Of a stretch of 64,000 bases of DNA, positions 54,114 to 62,246 are shown in pieces. Made by a program: the position numbers and the translations under genes. The notes beneath the pieces were generated by a model. That model searched no databases. It worked only from the letters and a program-made list of their open reading frames with translations, and was not told the origin of the DNA. Position 1 is the stretch's first letter. Each line of letters begins with the position of its first letter. This stretch comes from Acidobacteriota bacterium. Lineage in GTDB: Bacteria > Acidobacteriota > Blastocatellia > UBA7656. The stretch spans positions 1-64,000 of the forward strand of contig JBBPIG010000021.1 of assembly GCA_038040445.1 (NCBI GenBank). The letters run 5' to 3'.

Positions 54114-54821
54114 TCACGCCTGGTTGATTAGCAAAACCAACCGCCGCACCAACGCCGCCATTCGCTCGGCGCAAAGTTTGGACCGCTTGCGAAGCTCCAA
54201 CAGTCCATTGAATGCACTCGGCCTGAGCAACGCGGCCTTGATAACCCTCATCTGGTCGACTCGGCCATCGCAGGTTCGAAACTGGTTGAAGTCGAGCGGA
54301 AGATCTTCGTCCAGTAAATCGGTGATGGAGCGAGCGATCAGAAACGGGAGACCCCGCCTTCCGCACACGTTTGCGATTGCCGTCGATTCCATATCAACAA
54401 AGCCTGTTTCGCCACCCGCAAGCGAGGTCGCCAGCGCGCGCTTTGACTCGGCCTGCCAGAGAATCTCATGAGAGGTCACGGCCACGCCGAAGTGGATCGT
54501 CGGATCATCGATCTGGACTCGCCTTGCCGCGGAGAGCAGCTTAGCGTCGGGGGTTGCGCTCGAATCGCGCACTTTGTCGGCGATCACAATGTCACCTGCT
54601 CGAAGCGACGGCGACAGCGCTCCGGCGAAGCCGATGCTCAAAACCGCGCGGGCGCTTCCTTGCTCGAGCCATGCCTCCAGATGTCGCTCGGCGTTGACTA
54701 CACCTTCACCGGTCTCGAGCAGCGCCAGGCCCGGATGAGGCTCGCCGCCAAGCTCAGCCAATTCGCGGCTCAACGCGGCAACGATCAGGATTGGGGCTTC
54801 TTTGGCGTTAGACGTAGCCAT
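54114..54821 (-). CDS. hpnG: Hopanoid-associated nucleoside phosphorylase HpnG
   Basis: 235 residues from ATG 54821, overlapping the hpnA end by 14 bases. Phosphorylase-superfamily fold: VLSIGFAGALSPSLRAGDIV, GFVDMESTAIANVCGRRGLP and ARSITDLLDEDLPLDFNQF. In hopanoid synthesis HpnG removes adenine from adenosylhopane made by HpnH. The frame opens further upstream only as a shadow of hpnA. Assignment rests on linkage to hpnA, hpnH and shc as well as the fold. Confidence 0.85.
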   Translation of the reverse strand: MATSNAKEAPILIVAALSRELAELGGEPHPGLALLETGEGVVNAERHLEAWLEQGSARAVLSIGFAGALSPSLRAGDIVIADKVRDSSATPDAKLLSAARRVQIDDPTIHFGVAVTSHEILWQAESKRALATSLAGGETGFVDMESTAIANVCGRRGLPFLIARSITDLLDEDLPLDFNQFRTCDGRVDQMRVIKAALLRPSAFNGLLELRKRSKLCAERMAALVRRLVLLINQA

Positions 54822-55794
54822 GTCCTCGAAACCACTTGACCGCGCGGTCCAGCGCAGGCTCGATCGGGTTTTGCGGAAGCCCAAGATCACGGACCGCCTT
54901 CGAAGCGTCGAACCACATCTTGTGCCGCGCAAGCTTGACGCTTTCCAGCGGAACGTCCGGCTCGCGGCGAGCTATGTCTATCGACCAGAAGTTCTCGATC
55001 CGAGCATAGGTTTCGGCGACCCAGTGCGGCACCTTCATCGTCGGCGAAGGAATCTCAGTGACACTTGCAAGAGCATCGAACAGCTCTTTCAAAGTAAGGT
55101 TGCGGCCGCCAAAAATGTAGCGCTCGCCGACGCGGCCCTTTTCCGCCGCGAGCACGTGTCCTTCAGCACAGTCGCGCACATCGATCAGATTCATCCCCGT
55201 GTCCACGTAGCCGAACATCTTGCCCCGAAGAAAGTCGACGATGATTTTTCCGGTTGGGGTGGGCTTGATGTCCAGCTCACCGACCGGAGTGCTTGGGTTG
55301 ACGATGACAACCGGCAACCCGCGATTCGCCCACTCTCTGACTTTCTCTTCGGCAAGAAACTTACTTCGCTTGTAGTGACCGATCATGTCGTCGATCGCAA
55401 CAGGCGTGTCTTCATTGGCCGGCGCGCCGTTGTCGTTCAACCCGAGGCACCCGACTGTGCTGGTGTAGACGACCCGCTCGACGCCTTCATCGAAGGCAGC
55501 TTGCATGACGTTGTTCGAGCCTTCGACGTTGCTCTGATACATCTCTGTAGGGTCTTTGCACCAGAGGCGATAGTCGGCGGCGCAGTGATAAACGACGCGG
55601 CAACCTTTGGCCGCGCGCCTCAGCGAATCTAAGTCGCGAAGATCGCCGGTGACGAACTCGACGTGAAGGTCTTCTAGGTTGTCGCGGCGGCTCGTAGATC
55701 GAACGAGACACCGAACCTGTTCACCGCGTTCGAGCAGAACTCGAACAAGGTGCGATCCGACGAATCCGGTTCCACCTGTTACGAGTGCTTTCAC
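54808..55794 (-). CDS. hpnA: Hopanoid-associated sugar epimerase HpnA
   Basis: 328 residues from GTG 55794: VKALVTGGTGFVGSHLVRVL (Rossmann NAD(P) motif), HCAADYRLWCKDPTEMYQSN which is typical for HpnA, and the YKRSK form (IGHYKRSKFLAEEKV) of the SDR catalytic Y-x-x-x-K. The open frame continues 59 codons upstream through unconserved sequence and repeat. No strong Shine-Dalgarno before GTG. Confidence 0.88.
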   Translation of the reverse strand: MKALVTGGTGFVGSHLVRVLLERGEQVRCLVRSTSRRDNLEDLHVEFVTGDLRDLDSLRRAAKGCRVVYHCAADYRLWCKDPTEMYQSNVEGSNNVMQAAFDEGVERVVYTSTVGCLGLNDNGAPANEDTPVAIDDMIGHYKRSKFLAEEKVREWANRGLPVVIVNPSTPVGELDIKPTPTGKIIVDFLRGKMFGYVDTGMNLIDVRDCAEGHVLAAEKGRVGERYIFGGRNLTLKELFDALASVTEIPSPTMKVPHWVAETYARIENFWSIDIARREPDVPLESVKLARHKMWFDASKAVRDLGLPQNPIEPALDRAVKWFRGHGYV

Positions 55795-55872
55795 GATTGT
55801 TTCTGCGTTATGAAGCGTCAGTGATCTCTTGCGCTCGATACTACCGGTCAGGGCGCGGAGGTGCAACGGCAT

Positions 55873-56152
55873 ACCCACCTCTGTCAGAGGCGGGTAGCTG
55901 ATGCTGAAGCCTACAACAGAGGCGGCGGGAGATTCGCAAATCCCCCAACCGGAAGGTTGGGGTGCTTTCACTTCGGCCTACTGGAAACCGGGCAGCGGCT
56001 CTCTGCAATCCCCCAACCGGGGCTAGAGTGAAGAATCCCCAACCTCACGGTTGGGGGATTTGCGGTCACCGGGCCGCCTCTCTTGTAGGCTGGACGGAAG
56101 CATCCCCAACCTCCCGGTTGGGGTTTTCACACAATCTCTGACGAGGTGGGTG
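55873..56152. repeat. Nested inverted-repeat element, CCCCAACCGG family
   Basis: About 280 bp. Ends TACCCACCTCTGTCAGAGG and TCTGACGAGGTGGGTG are imperfect inverted copies; inside, GCCTACAACAGAGGCGGC is mirrored by GCCGCCTCTCTTGTAGGC, and four AATCCCCCAACCGG or CCCCAACCT-type units alternate orientation. No gene inside. It abuts the truncated higB fragment and fills the gap after hpnA. Confidence 0.85.
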
Positions 56153-56170
56153 TGCACGAAAACCTAACGC

Positions 56171-56269
56171 ACCGAGCTCGTGACCTCAGTTTATTTCAGC
56201 CGTAGCAAGGTGTATATTCGTCACGTCCTGACGCATCAAGAATACGACAGAGGCAGATGGAAGCTATGA
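56171..56269 (+). pseudogene. C-terminal remnant of a HigB-type toxin
   Basis: Open frame reads FSRSKVYIRHVLTHQEYDRG and then RWKL stop, matching the C-terminal end of HigB toxins (x-KVYIRHVLTHxEYDxGxWK). The N-terminal part is missing and the frame closes upstream at a TAA (56165-56167), next to the nested repeat. The antitoxin gene follows. Confidence 0.75.
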
Positions 56270-56306
56270 GCGTCTCAACAAAGGAACTTCAAGACACTGG
56301 GCGAAC

Positions 56307-56663
56307 ATGCGCCGGATACTTACCATTCGGAACGAACGCGAATACGATCAGGCAGTCAAACGGCTGAACGGTTTGCTCGATGAGATTGGAACTGACGAGC
56401 GGCATCCGTTGTACGGTTTGCTTGATACGCTTGGCACTTTCATCCACGCCTACGAGGAGAAGCATTTCAACGAGGGCGAAGTGAACGGACCCGAGATGCT
56501 GCGGTTCTTGATGGATGAGCACGGACTCAGGCACTCCGACTTGCCCGAAGTCGGTTCCCAACGCGTGGTGTCGGAAATATTAAGAGGAAAGCGGGAACTC
56601 ACCGCGAGTCAGATGCGGGCGCTCGCTGCTCGATTCCATGTATCGCCCTCGGTCTTCATATGA
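56307..56663 (+). CDS. higA: HigA-type antitoxin (helix-turn-helix)
   Basis: 118 residues from ATG 56307: ILTIRNEREYDQAVKRLNGL at the start and MLRFLMDEHGLRHSDLPEVG plus SEILRGKRELTASQMRALAA form the HTH. Upstream, another frame reads MSVSTKELQ (from ATG 56266, overlapping the toxin stop) and this frame reads SRHWANMRR, so the native start was probably at 56266 and a one-base frameshift now splits the N-terminus. Confidence 0.8.
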   Translation: MRRILTIRNEREYDQAVKRLNGLLDEIGTDERHPLYGLLDTLGTFIHAYEEKHFNEGEVNGPEMLRFLMDEHGLRHSDLPEVGSQRVVSEILRGKRELTASQMRALAARFHVSPSVFI

Positions 56664-56699
56664 GTGGATCATTTCGATTGATGTGAAATTCGGGAACGA

Positions 56700-56897
56700 C
56701 TAAATGTCTTTACAAACATCTGGTCTTCTTATCCATACTTCCTCTCCGCTACTCTCTATTTTGAGAATGGCGATTCCCCCACCGATGGTCTTTGGCTCTG
56801 CTTGCTTGAGGACACACTGACGCATCGCCTGTTCTAACCACCGTCCGATGCCCTCTTGGATATTAGACAACGCGCCCGAACGGTTCAGTTTGTCCAT
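56700..56897 (-). CDS. Possible small protein, second of an overlapping pair
   Basis: 65 residues: MDKLNRSGALSNIQEGIGRW, LEQAMRQCVLKQAEPKTIGG, ending IRRPDVCKDI. It begins inside the preceding minus-strand ORF (56863-57021) by overlap of 35 bases. Coding-like composition, no recognised family. Lies in the toxin-antitoxin island. Confidence 0.35.
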   Translation of the reverse strand: MDKLNRSGALSNIQEGIGRWLEQAMRQCVLKQAEPKTIGGGIAILKIESSGEEVWIRRPDVCKDI

Positions 56898-57021
56898 TAA
56901 GTCGCCGCAGCCAAGTTATGTAGTCGACGGGGTTCTGAGAGTCGGTTCCCACGTTGTATCTTTTGCAGACCTCTATTCCTGGATCGTCTGGACCCAGTGC
57001 GTGAAACCTTATGCCCGACAT
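56863..57021 (-). CDS. Possible small protein, first of an overlapping pair
   Basis: 52 residues from ATG 57021: MSGIRFHALGPDDPGIEVCK, then RYNVGTDSQNPVDYITWLRR. It overlaps the 56700-56897 ORF. Might instead be pieces of one frameshifted gene of about 115 residues. No family recognised. The area up to 57171 shows no further gene. Confidence 0.3.
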   Translation of the reverse strand: MSGIRFHALGPDDPGIEVCKRYNVGTDSQNPVDYITWLRRLNGQTEPFGRVV

Positions 57022-57171
57022 TGCAGGCGACTCGTTCTCAATTCATAAATTCTATCTGGGGTTCTCACAAGGATTACGCAAGTCCCGAAGGCAAGCTTCA
57101 AGCAATGAGCTTTGTCGGAGTAATCCGTAAGGATTCGGAATGGTTGATGTCCTTTGGTTTCCAATCGTGGT

Positions 57172-57453
57172 TCAGGGACGCTTCGTTTTTCTCGCCTGTT
57201 GACCATTCGTGGGCTTTCCTTTGTTGACCCTTTGTTCCAACTCGACGCGGCTTAGCGTACCTTGACCACGCCGCTCAGCGATCAGCTTCCAAAACTTGTC
57301 GCTTGTTCCGAGTTCTATCTGATCCTTGTCCAAGCCTTCAACTCCAACAATCAACGCCACAGGCTTGCCCTCGCGTGTTATGACCACCCGCTCGCTCTGG
57401 GACTCTCTAATACAAGTATCAAGAGTGGCTCGTTCAACATTCATAACTTTCAT
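57172..57453 (-). CDS. Phd/YefM-type antitoxin
   Basis: 93 residues. VERATLDTCIRESQSERVVI and TREGKPVALIVGVEGLDKDQ are the Phd DNA-binding segment; the C-terminal tail is basic (QQARKTKRP). It is encoded after the toxin with a 4-base ATGA overlap. Antitoxin and toxin are intact, unlike the broken pairs elsewhere in this window. Confidence 0.85.
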   Translation of the reverse strand: MKVMNVERATLDTCIRESQSERVVITREGKPVALIVGVEGLDKDQIELGTSDKFWKLIAERRGQGTLSRVELEQRVNKGKPTNGQQARKTKRP

Positions 57454-57749
57454 AATACTTCCTCTGTGGTCTTGTGAGGCGGCTTGTGACGAATAGCTCG
57501 TATGACTACTATCGCTTCCGCCTCGTCAACATCATAGAAAACGCGGAACTGACCAACCCTCAACTGCCAAACTGGTTCTTCATGTTCCCACGGCGGAACC
57601 AAACCAACAAGGATCTTCCGGTTACGCGTTTGTTCGGTAGGCCGGTAAGTAAGCTGTGCGTCGATGCGATCTAAGATTTCTGTGCGTTGGGCGGCACGCA
57701 GCCTTTTCAGATCATTGGCCACGTCTTCAGCGTATCTGATGTCGTACAT
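57450..57749 (-). CDS. RelE/ParE-type toxin
   Basis: 99 residues: MYDIRYAEDVANDLKRLRAA at the N-terminus and PVWQLRVGQFRVFYDVDEAE, VVIRAIRHKPPHKTTEEVL at the C-terminus are typical of RelE-fold toxins. Expected mRNA interferase or gyrase inhibitor; ends 22 bp upstream of hpnH, with which it shares strand, so it may read into hpnH's operon. Confidence 0.88.
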   Translation of the reverse strand: MYDIRYAEDVANDLKRLRAAQRTEILDRIDAQLTYRPTEQTRNRKILVGLVPPWEHEEPVWQLRVGQFRVFYDVDEAEAIVVIRAIRHKPPHKTTEEVL

Positions 57750-57771
57750 TCGCAGCTCATTCTGACTTCAA

Positions 57772-58773
57772 TCACCCCGTCAAATTCCAAACCGCCATCC
57801 GCGCCATATCCCGAGGGCTCTTCCTCAACTCGAACATCGCTGAAGCTTCAAACCCGCTGTGCATCATGCAGTTCTTGCACAAGCGGTCTTCCCGCGATTC
57901 CCAGTACGCCCAATCCACGCCGTTCCAGAACTCTTCCCACGTCTCGTAGTATTTCTGCCCGATCAAGTAACAAGGGCCTTTCCACCCACGCGGCGTGCGA
58001 GTCACCGTGCTCCAAGGCGAGCAGTTGTAGTCGCGCATTCCCGCCGTGAACTCCAGATACATCGGCGTAGACATCAGGCGATACTTTTTGGAAAGCTCCA
58101 GCACCCGTTTGAACTTGGTTTGAATCTCATTCTGCGAAAGAAAAATGTCGCGATCCACTGACTCGTAGTGATAGCCGGGAGAGATCATCATCCCGTCAAC
58201 ACCAAGCTCGGATACCAATTTGCACACATCTTCGATCTCGCTCATCTCGGTTTCTTTGAAGACGGTTGTGTTGGTCGTGACGTGGTAGCCCAGCCGCTTC
58301 GACTCCTTGATCATCTCGATCGCCTTGTCGAAGACGCCGGCGCGATCGCAGACCAAGTCGTGAGTCTTTTGCATGCCGTCGAGGTGAACGTTGATCGTCA
58401 AACGCTTGTGTGGCGCGAACTTTCCGAAGAGATTCTTGTCGAGCAACAGCGCGTTCGTGCAAAGATATATGTGGCGCTTCCGCTCGATGATTCCTTCGAG
58501 CAGTTCTTTCAGCTCGGGATAGATCGTAGGCTCGCCGCCGCAGATCGACACGATCGGCGCTCGGGTTTCTTCAACCGCTTTCAAGCATTCGTCCAGCAGC
58601 ATGCGATCTTCGAGCTTGCCGGTATGCCGCTCGAGCGCGCAGCCCAGGCACGCGAGGTTGCATGTGTAAAGCGGTTCGAGCATAAGCACCATCGGAAAGC
58701 GCTTATTGCCCTTGAGCCCGTTTCTGACCTGATGCGCGATCGCATCCGTTGTTATGTGCATCGGAAATCGCAT
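57772..58773 (-). CDS. hpnH: Adenosyl-hopene transferase HpnH (radical SAM)
   Basis: 333 residues. Radical SAM cluster CX3CX2C at Cys38, Cys42 and Cys45 (TCNLACLGC), followed by VSICGGEPTIYPEL and NVHLDGMQKTHDL; a C-terminal Cys region (LCKNCMMHSGFEA) matches the family. It adds the 5'-deoxyadenosyl group to hopene for extended hopanoids. Cytoplasmic/membrane-associated. Upstream on the same strand is shc. Confidence 0.95.
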   Translation of the reverse strand: MRFPMHITTDAIAHQVRNGLKGNKRFPMVLMLEPLYTCNLACLGCALERHTGKLEDRMLLDECLKAVEETRAPIVSICGGEPTIYPELKELLEGIIERKRHIYLCTNALLLDKNLFGKFAPHKRLTINVHLDGMQKTHDLVCDRAGVFDKAIEMIKESKRLGYHVTTNTTVFKETEMSEIEDVCKLVSELGVDGMMISPGYHYESVDRDIFLSQNEIQTKFKRVLELSKKYRLMSTPMYLEFTAGMRDYNCSPWSTVTRTPRGWKGPCYLIGQKYYETWEEFWNGVDWAYWESREDRLCKNCMMHSGFEASAMFELRKSPRDMARMAVWNLTG

Positions 58774-58787
58774 TTTTTATCCTGCTA

Positions 58788-58864
58788 GTAGTACCGCCTT
58801 CAGGCGGAAATTTGTATTTGACGAGCAGCTCTCGCTACCAACTTCCGCCTGAAGGCGGTACTAC
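58788..58864. repeat. GTAGTACCGCCTTCAGGCGG palindrome
   Basis: GTAGTACCGCCTTCAGGCGG plus AA is matched exactly by TTCCGCCTGAAGGCGG plus TACTAC at the right end, separated by about 33 bases. It fills the gap between shc and hpnH and could limit read-through. Confidence 0.9.
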
Positions 58865-58869
58865 GAACC

Positions 58870-60795
58870 TTAGTCCTTCTCCACCTGCCGCTCATACATC
58901 CCAAGCGCGAGCAACGGGAAGTAAGTCGCGTACAGATGGTAGCGCAAATAAAATACCCCTGGAAAGCCGGTACCCGTCCAGTAGTCGTCTTTCCACGAGC
59001 CGTCCTCGCGTTGTGTCTTGATCAGATATTCGACCCCGCGTTTCAATCCATCGCTCGGATCATCGGTGGCCATCAAACCCATCAGCGCCCAGGCCGTCTG
59101 CGAAGGAGTACTCGGCCCTTGCCCTTTGCACCCGGGGTCGTCGTAGCTTCCCGGCGATTCGCCCCACCCGCCGTCCGCGTTCTGAATCGCGCGCAGCCAG
59201 CAGCCCGCGGCCTGATATGGAGGCTCCATCATGTCCTCGCCGATGCGATTAAGGCCGTTCAGCGACAGCCAGGTGCCGTAGATGTAATTGACGCCCCAGC
59301 GCCCAAACCACGACCCGTCGCGTTCCTGCTCTTTGGCCAGAAACGCCAGGGCCTTCTGCACAACCGGATGATCCCGCCTGAAGCCGAGAGCTGAGAACGT
59401 CTCGACGCCGCGGCCGGTGATGTCACTGGTCGACGGATCGATCATCGCGTTGTGATCGGCGAACGGGATCTGAGTCAGAAACTGCTCGTCGCAGTCGCGA
59501 TCAAACGAGGCCCATCCGCCGTCCTTGTTCTGCATCGTCAGGACCCACGCGAGCCCGCGGTCCATCGCAGCTTTCTTGAGGCGCTCCTGCTGCGGGTCGC
59601 GAAAGCGAATCTTGCTTAGCGCCGTCAGCACTTGAAACGTGTCGTCGACATCGGGATAAAACTCGTTCGCGTATTCGAAGTACCATCCGCCGGGCCGGCC
59701 TTCGGGGTTCTTGACCTTCCAATCCCCGGCCTCTTTGACTTCTTTCTCCAGAATCCACTCGGCTGCTTTTTGAAGCGCGGGATGATCGGCAGCCAAGCCC
59801 GACTCGGCGAGCGCGTTCATTGCAAGCGCGGTGTCCCAGACCGGCGAGAAGCACGGCGCGACTCGCAACGAGTCGCCCTCTTCGATTTCCAGCTTCTCGA
59901 GCTCGCGAATCTGTGAGGAGGTCAACGCATGATCGTTGTCATAGCCGAGACACCTCAGCGCGATGATCGAGTTTATGATCGGCGGGAAGATCCCGCCGAT
60001 GCCGTCGCTCTTCTCGAAGTGGTCGATCATCCACTGCTCGCACGCCTTCAATGCTTTCTCGCGCGAAGGCGACCACCGCTTGCGCTCGAGCAGCTTGAGC
60101 GTGAAATCCGTTGTGCTGAACACCGTCCGCCAGAAGCCGCGCCGCGCCGACATGTTCACCGACTTGTCCAGCAAGAGCTCGCCGATACTCTGGGGCTCCG
60201 GCACCGAACAGTAGGGCTTGCTCGCCCACATAACCGCGAGGGGGACGACTATCCCGCGTGTCCAGGCAGACATCTCGTACAGATTGATCGGCGCCCAGGT
60301 CGGCAAGAGAATGATCTCGGGTGGAACCGCGGGGCAACGCTCCCAGGGATATTGCCCGAAGATGGCGAGATAGATTCGCGTGAAGCTGTTCGCCGCATCG
60401 AGTCCTCCGAGATCGCAGATCGCCTCGCGAGATTTCCGCATGTGCGGGGCATCCGGTGAATCACCGAGCAGCTTCAGCACGAAATAAGCCTTCGCCGACG
60501 CGCTGACCTCCGCCGGGCCGCCTTCGTAAATCGCCCAGCCGCCTTCGGGCAGCATTTTCTGGCGAATGTAGTTTGCGGCTTTGCGGCACCGCTCTTCCTG
60601 CGAGCGGCCGATGAAGTGCATCGTCAGAACATATTCGGATTCGAGGATCGTGTCGCCTTCCAGCTCACCGCACCAGTGGCCGTCGGCATGCTGAATCTGA
60701 AGCATGTACTCCTGAGCCGATTGAATCGCCCGCAGCACGCCGGTGCGCAACTCTTCGTCCACTCTGGCGAGCGTCGCTTGGTTCTTATTAAACAT
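58870..60795 (-). CDS. shc: Squalene-hopene cyclase
   Basis: 641 residues, standard length. Catalytic DXDD motif Asp382-Val-Asp384-Asp385 (FYPDVDDTFQVL), plus repeated QW motifs such as GGWAIYEGG, DGGWASFDRD, DGSWFGRWGV and DGGWGESPGS. Cyclises squalene to hopene at the membrane. With hpnH, hpnA, hpnG and ispH it defines the hopanoid set of this window; squalene synthesis genes (hpnCDE) are not here. Confidence 0.97.
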   Translation of the reverse strand: MFNKNQATLARVDEELRTGVLRAIQSAQEYMLQIQHADGHWCGELEGDTILESEYVLTMHFIGRSQEERCRKAANYIRQKMLPEGGWAIYEGGPAEVSASAKAYFVLKLLGDSPDAPHMRKSREAICDLGGLDAANSFTRIYLAIFGQYPWERCPAVPPEIILLPTWAPINLYEMSAWTRGIVVPLAVMWASKPYCSVPEPQSIGELLLDKSVNMSARRGFWRTVFSTTDFTLKLLERKRWSPSREKALKACEQWMIDHFEKSDGIGGIFPPIINSIIALRCLGYDNDHALTSSQIRELEKLEIEEGDSLRVAPCFSPVWDTALAMNALAESGLAADHPALQKAAEWILEKEVKEAGDWKVKNPEGRPGGWYFEYANEFYPDVDDTFQVLTALSKIRFRDPQQERLKKAAMDRGLAWVLTMQNKDGGWASFDRDCDEQFLTQIPFADHNAMIDPSTSDITGRGVETFSALGFRRDHPVVQKALAFLAKEQERDGSWFGRWGVNYIYGTWLSLNGLNRIGEDMMEPPYQAAGCWLRAIQNADGGWGESPGSYDDPGCKGQGPSTPSQTAWALMGLMATDDPSDGLKRGVEYLIKTQREDGSWKDDYWTGTGFPGVFYLRYHLYATYFPLLALGMYERQVEKD

Positions 60796-60958
60796 TGAGC
60801 CTGCGCCCTAATCCTTCTCTTCTAGTTTTTGTGAGCCCGAAGGCTCAAAGGAGTCCCAACGGCCAAGATAATACTAAGCTTCAGCGCCGCGTATCAAGCA
60901 GTTCGCCGCTGACGATGAGCAGTGAGAGAGGCCTGAGATGCGCCGCAGACTCCAGGAA

Positions 60959-61023
60959 GTGGCGCAGAACTTTAGTCTGTGGAGACTCAGATAAGGAACG
61001 CCACAGACTAAAGTCCGCGCCAC
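60959..61023. repeat. GTGGCGCAGAACTTTAGTCTGTGG inverted repeat
   Basis: GTGGCGCAGAACTTTAGTCT plus GTGG is matched by CCACAGACTAAAGTCCGCGC plus CAC at the right end. It lies between ispH and shc, near the ispH stop. Confidence 0.85.
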
Positions 61024-61031
61024 ATCGCGGT

Positions 61032-61979
61032 TCACACCATCAGCTTTTCAGGATGCAGCAATTCCTGCGGTAAGGCGAAGTGAACATTCTCATCCTCGCC
61101 CGGCTGCTCCTCGAATTCAGTCGCGCCCATCAGCCGCAGATGACCAAGCACTCGGATGACCAGCTCCTCAGGCGCGGATGCGCCGGCTGTCACACCGACT
61201 ACTGTCGCGCCGTTAAGCCATTCAGGCTTGATCTCGTCTTCATCATTCACCAGATAGGCCGGCGTTCCGCCGACAGCAGATACTTCGCACAAGCGCTGAG
61301 AATTCGAGCTGTTCTGCGAACCGACGACAAGCAGCACATCGACTCGCTCGGACATCTGTTTTACGGCGTTCTGGCGATTCTGGGTCGCGTAACAAATGTC
61401 GTCCTTCGCGGGAGACTGCACGCTTGGGAACTTACGCTTCAGTGCTTCAATGATTTCAGCCACGTCGTCCAGCGAGAGCGTAGTCTGGGTCAAATACATG
61501 ACCCGATCCGAGTTTGGAACCACGAGCCGCTCGACGTCTTCAACCGAGCTTACCAACTGCATCGGGGCTTCGCCCATCGTGCCCTCGACCTCTTCGTGTC
61601 CGGGGTGGCCGATCAACACCATCGAGTAACCGTCGCGCGAGAAGCGAATCGCTTCGAGGTGTACCTTAGTCACCAGCGGGCAAGTCGCGTCGATAATGCG
61701 CAGCGCCTTACTTTCCGCCAGCTCGACCACCTGCGGCGAGACGCCGTGTGCACTGAACACGCACACAGAGCCGTCGGGTATTTCGTCAACGCTATCGACG
61801 AAGATCACGCTGCGTTTGCTGAGGTTTTCGACGACGTAGCGATTGTGCACTATCTCGTGGAAGACGTAGATCGGCGGCGGGTAAAAGTCCAGCGCGCGTT
61901 CGACAATATCGATGGCTCGCACTACACCGGCGCAGAAGCCGCGCGGCTTGGCCAGCACTACCTTCTTAATTGGCATCAA
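61032..61979 (-). CDS. ispH: 4-hydroxy-3-methylbut-2-enyl diphosphate reductase
   Basis: 315 residues. The [4Fe-4S] cysteines are Cys16 (PRGFCAGVVRA), the Cys of DATCPLVTKVH and the Cys of DDICYATQNRQ; VVGSQNSSNSQRLCEVS and the IGHPGHEEVEGT segment are conserved. Last step of the MEP pathway, making IPP/DMAPP for hopanoid and other isoprenoid synthesis. Long frames on the opposite strand are shadows. Confidence 0.97.
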   Translation of the reverse strand: MMPIKKVVLAKPRGFCAGVVRAIDIVERALDFYPPPIYVFHEIVHNRYVVENLSKRSVIFVDSVDEIPDGSVCVFSAHGVSPQVVELAESKALRIIDATCPLVTKVHLEAIRFSRDGYSMVLIGHPGHEEVEGTMGEAPMQLVSSVEDVERLVVPNSDRVMYLTQTTLSLDDVAEIIEALKRKFPSVQSPAKDDICYATQNRQNAVKQMSERVDVLLVVGSQNSSNSQRLCEVSAVGGTPAYLVNDEDEIKPEWLNGATVVGVTAGASAPEELVIRVLGHLRLMGATEFEEQPGEDENVHFALPQELLHPEKLMV

Positions 61980-62246
61980 CAGTCCTTCCGGCCCGGTTCA
62001 TCTCCCTAAGTAACTTAGCGACCGGGCAACAACAGGGGATTATAGCAACCTCGCTTCCCTGCTCAAAATGGCTCAGGTTCTGAAGCTGCTGCTTGAACCC
62101 TCAACGCTTCCGCTGTAGTATTGCCACCGCTTCTCGTCCGGTTGAGTTTGAACGTCCGCGACAAACTCGAGTTTGCCGCTGGCTCATTGACGCGGCAATT
62201 CGGCACTCACGACAGACTGTCTGACTTTCCACAGGAGGACATCACA

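Noticed and set aside
53932-54366. 144-residue minus-strand frame overlapping hpnG
   Set aside because: Most of it is an out-of-frame shadow of hpnG, which has the phosphorylase motifs.
61080-62009. 309-residue + strand frame over ispH
   Set aside because: His/Arg-rich antisense shadow; IspH cysteines and motifs are all on the minus strand.
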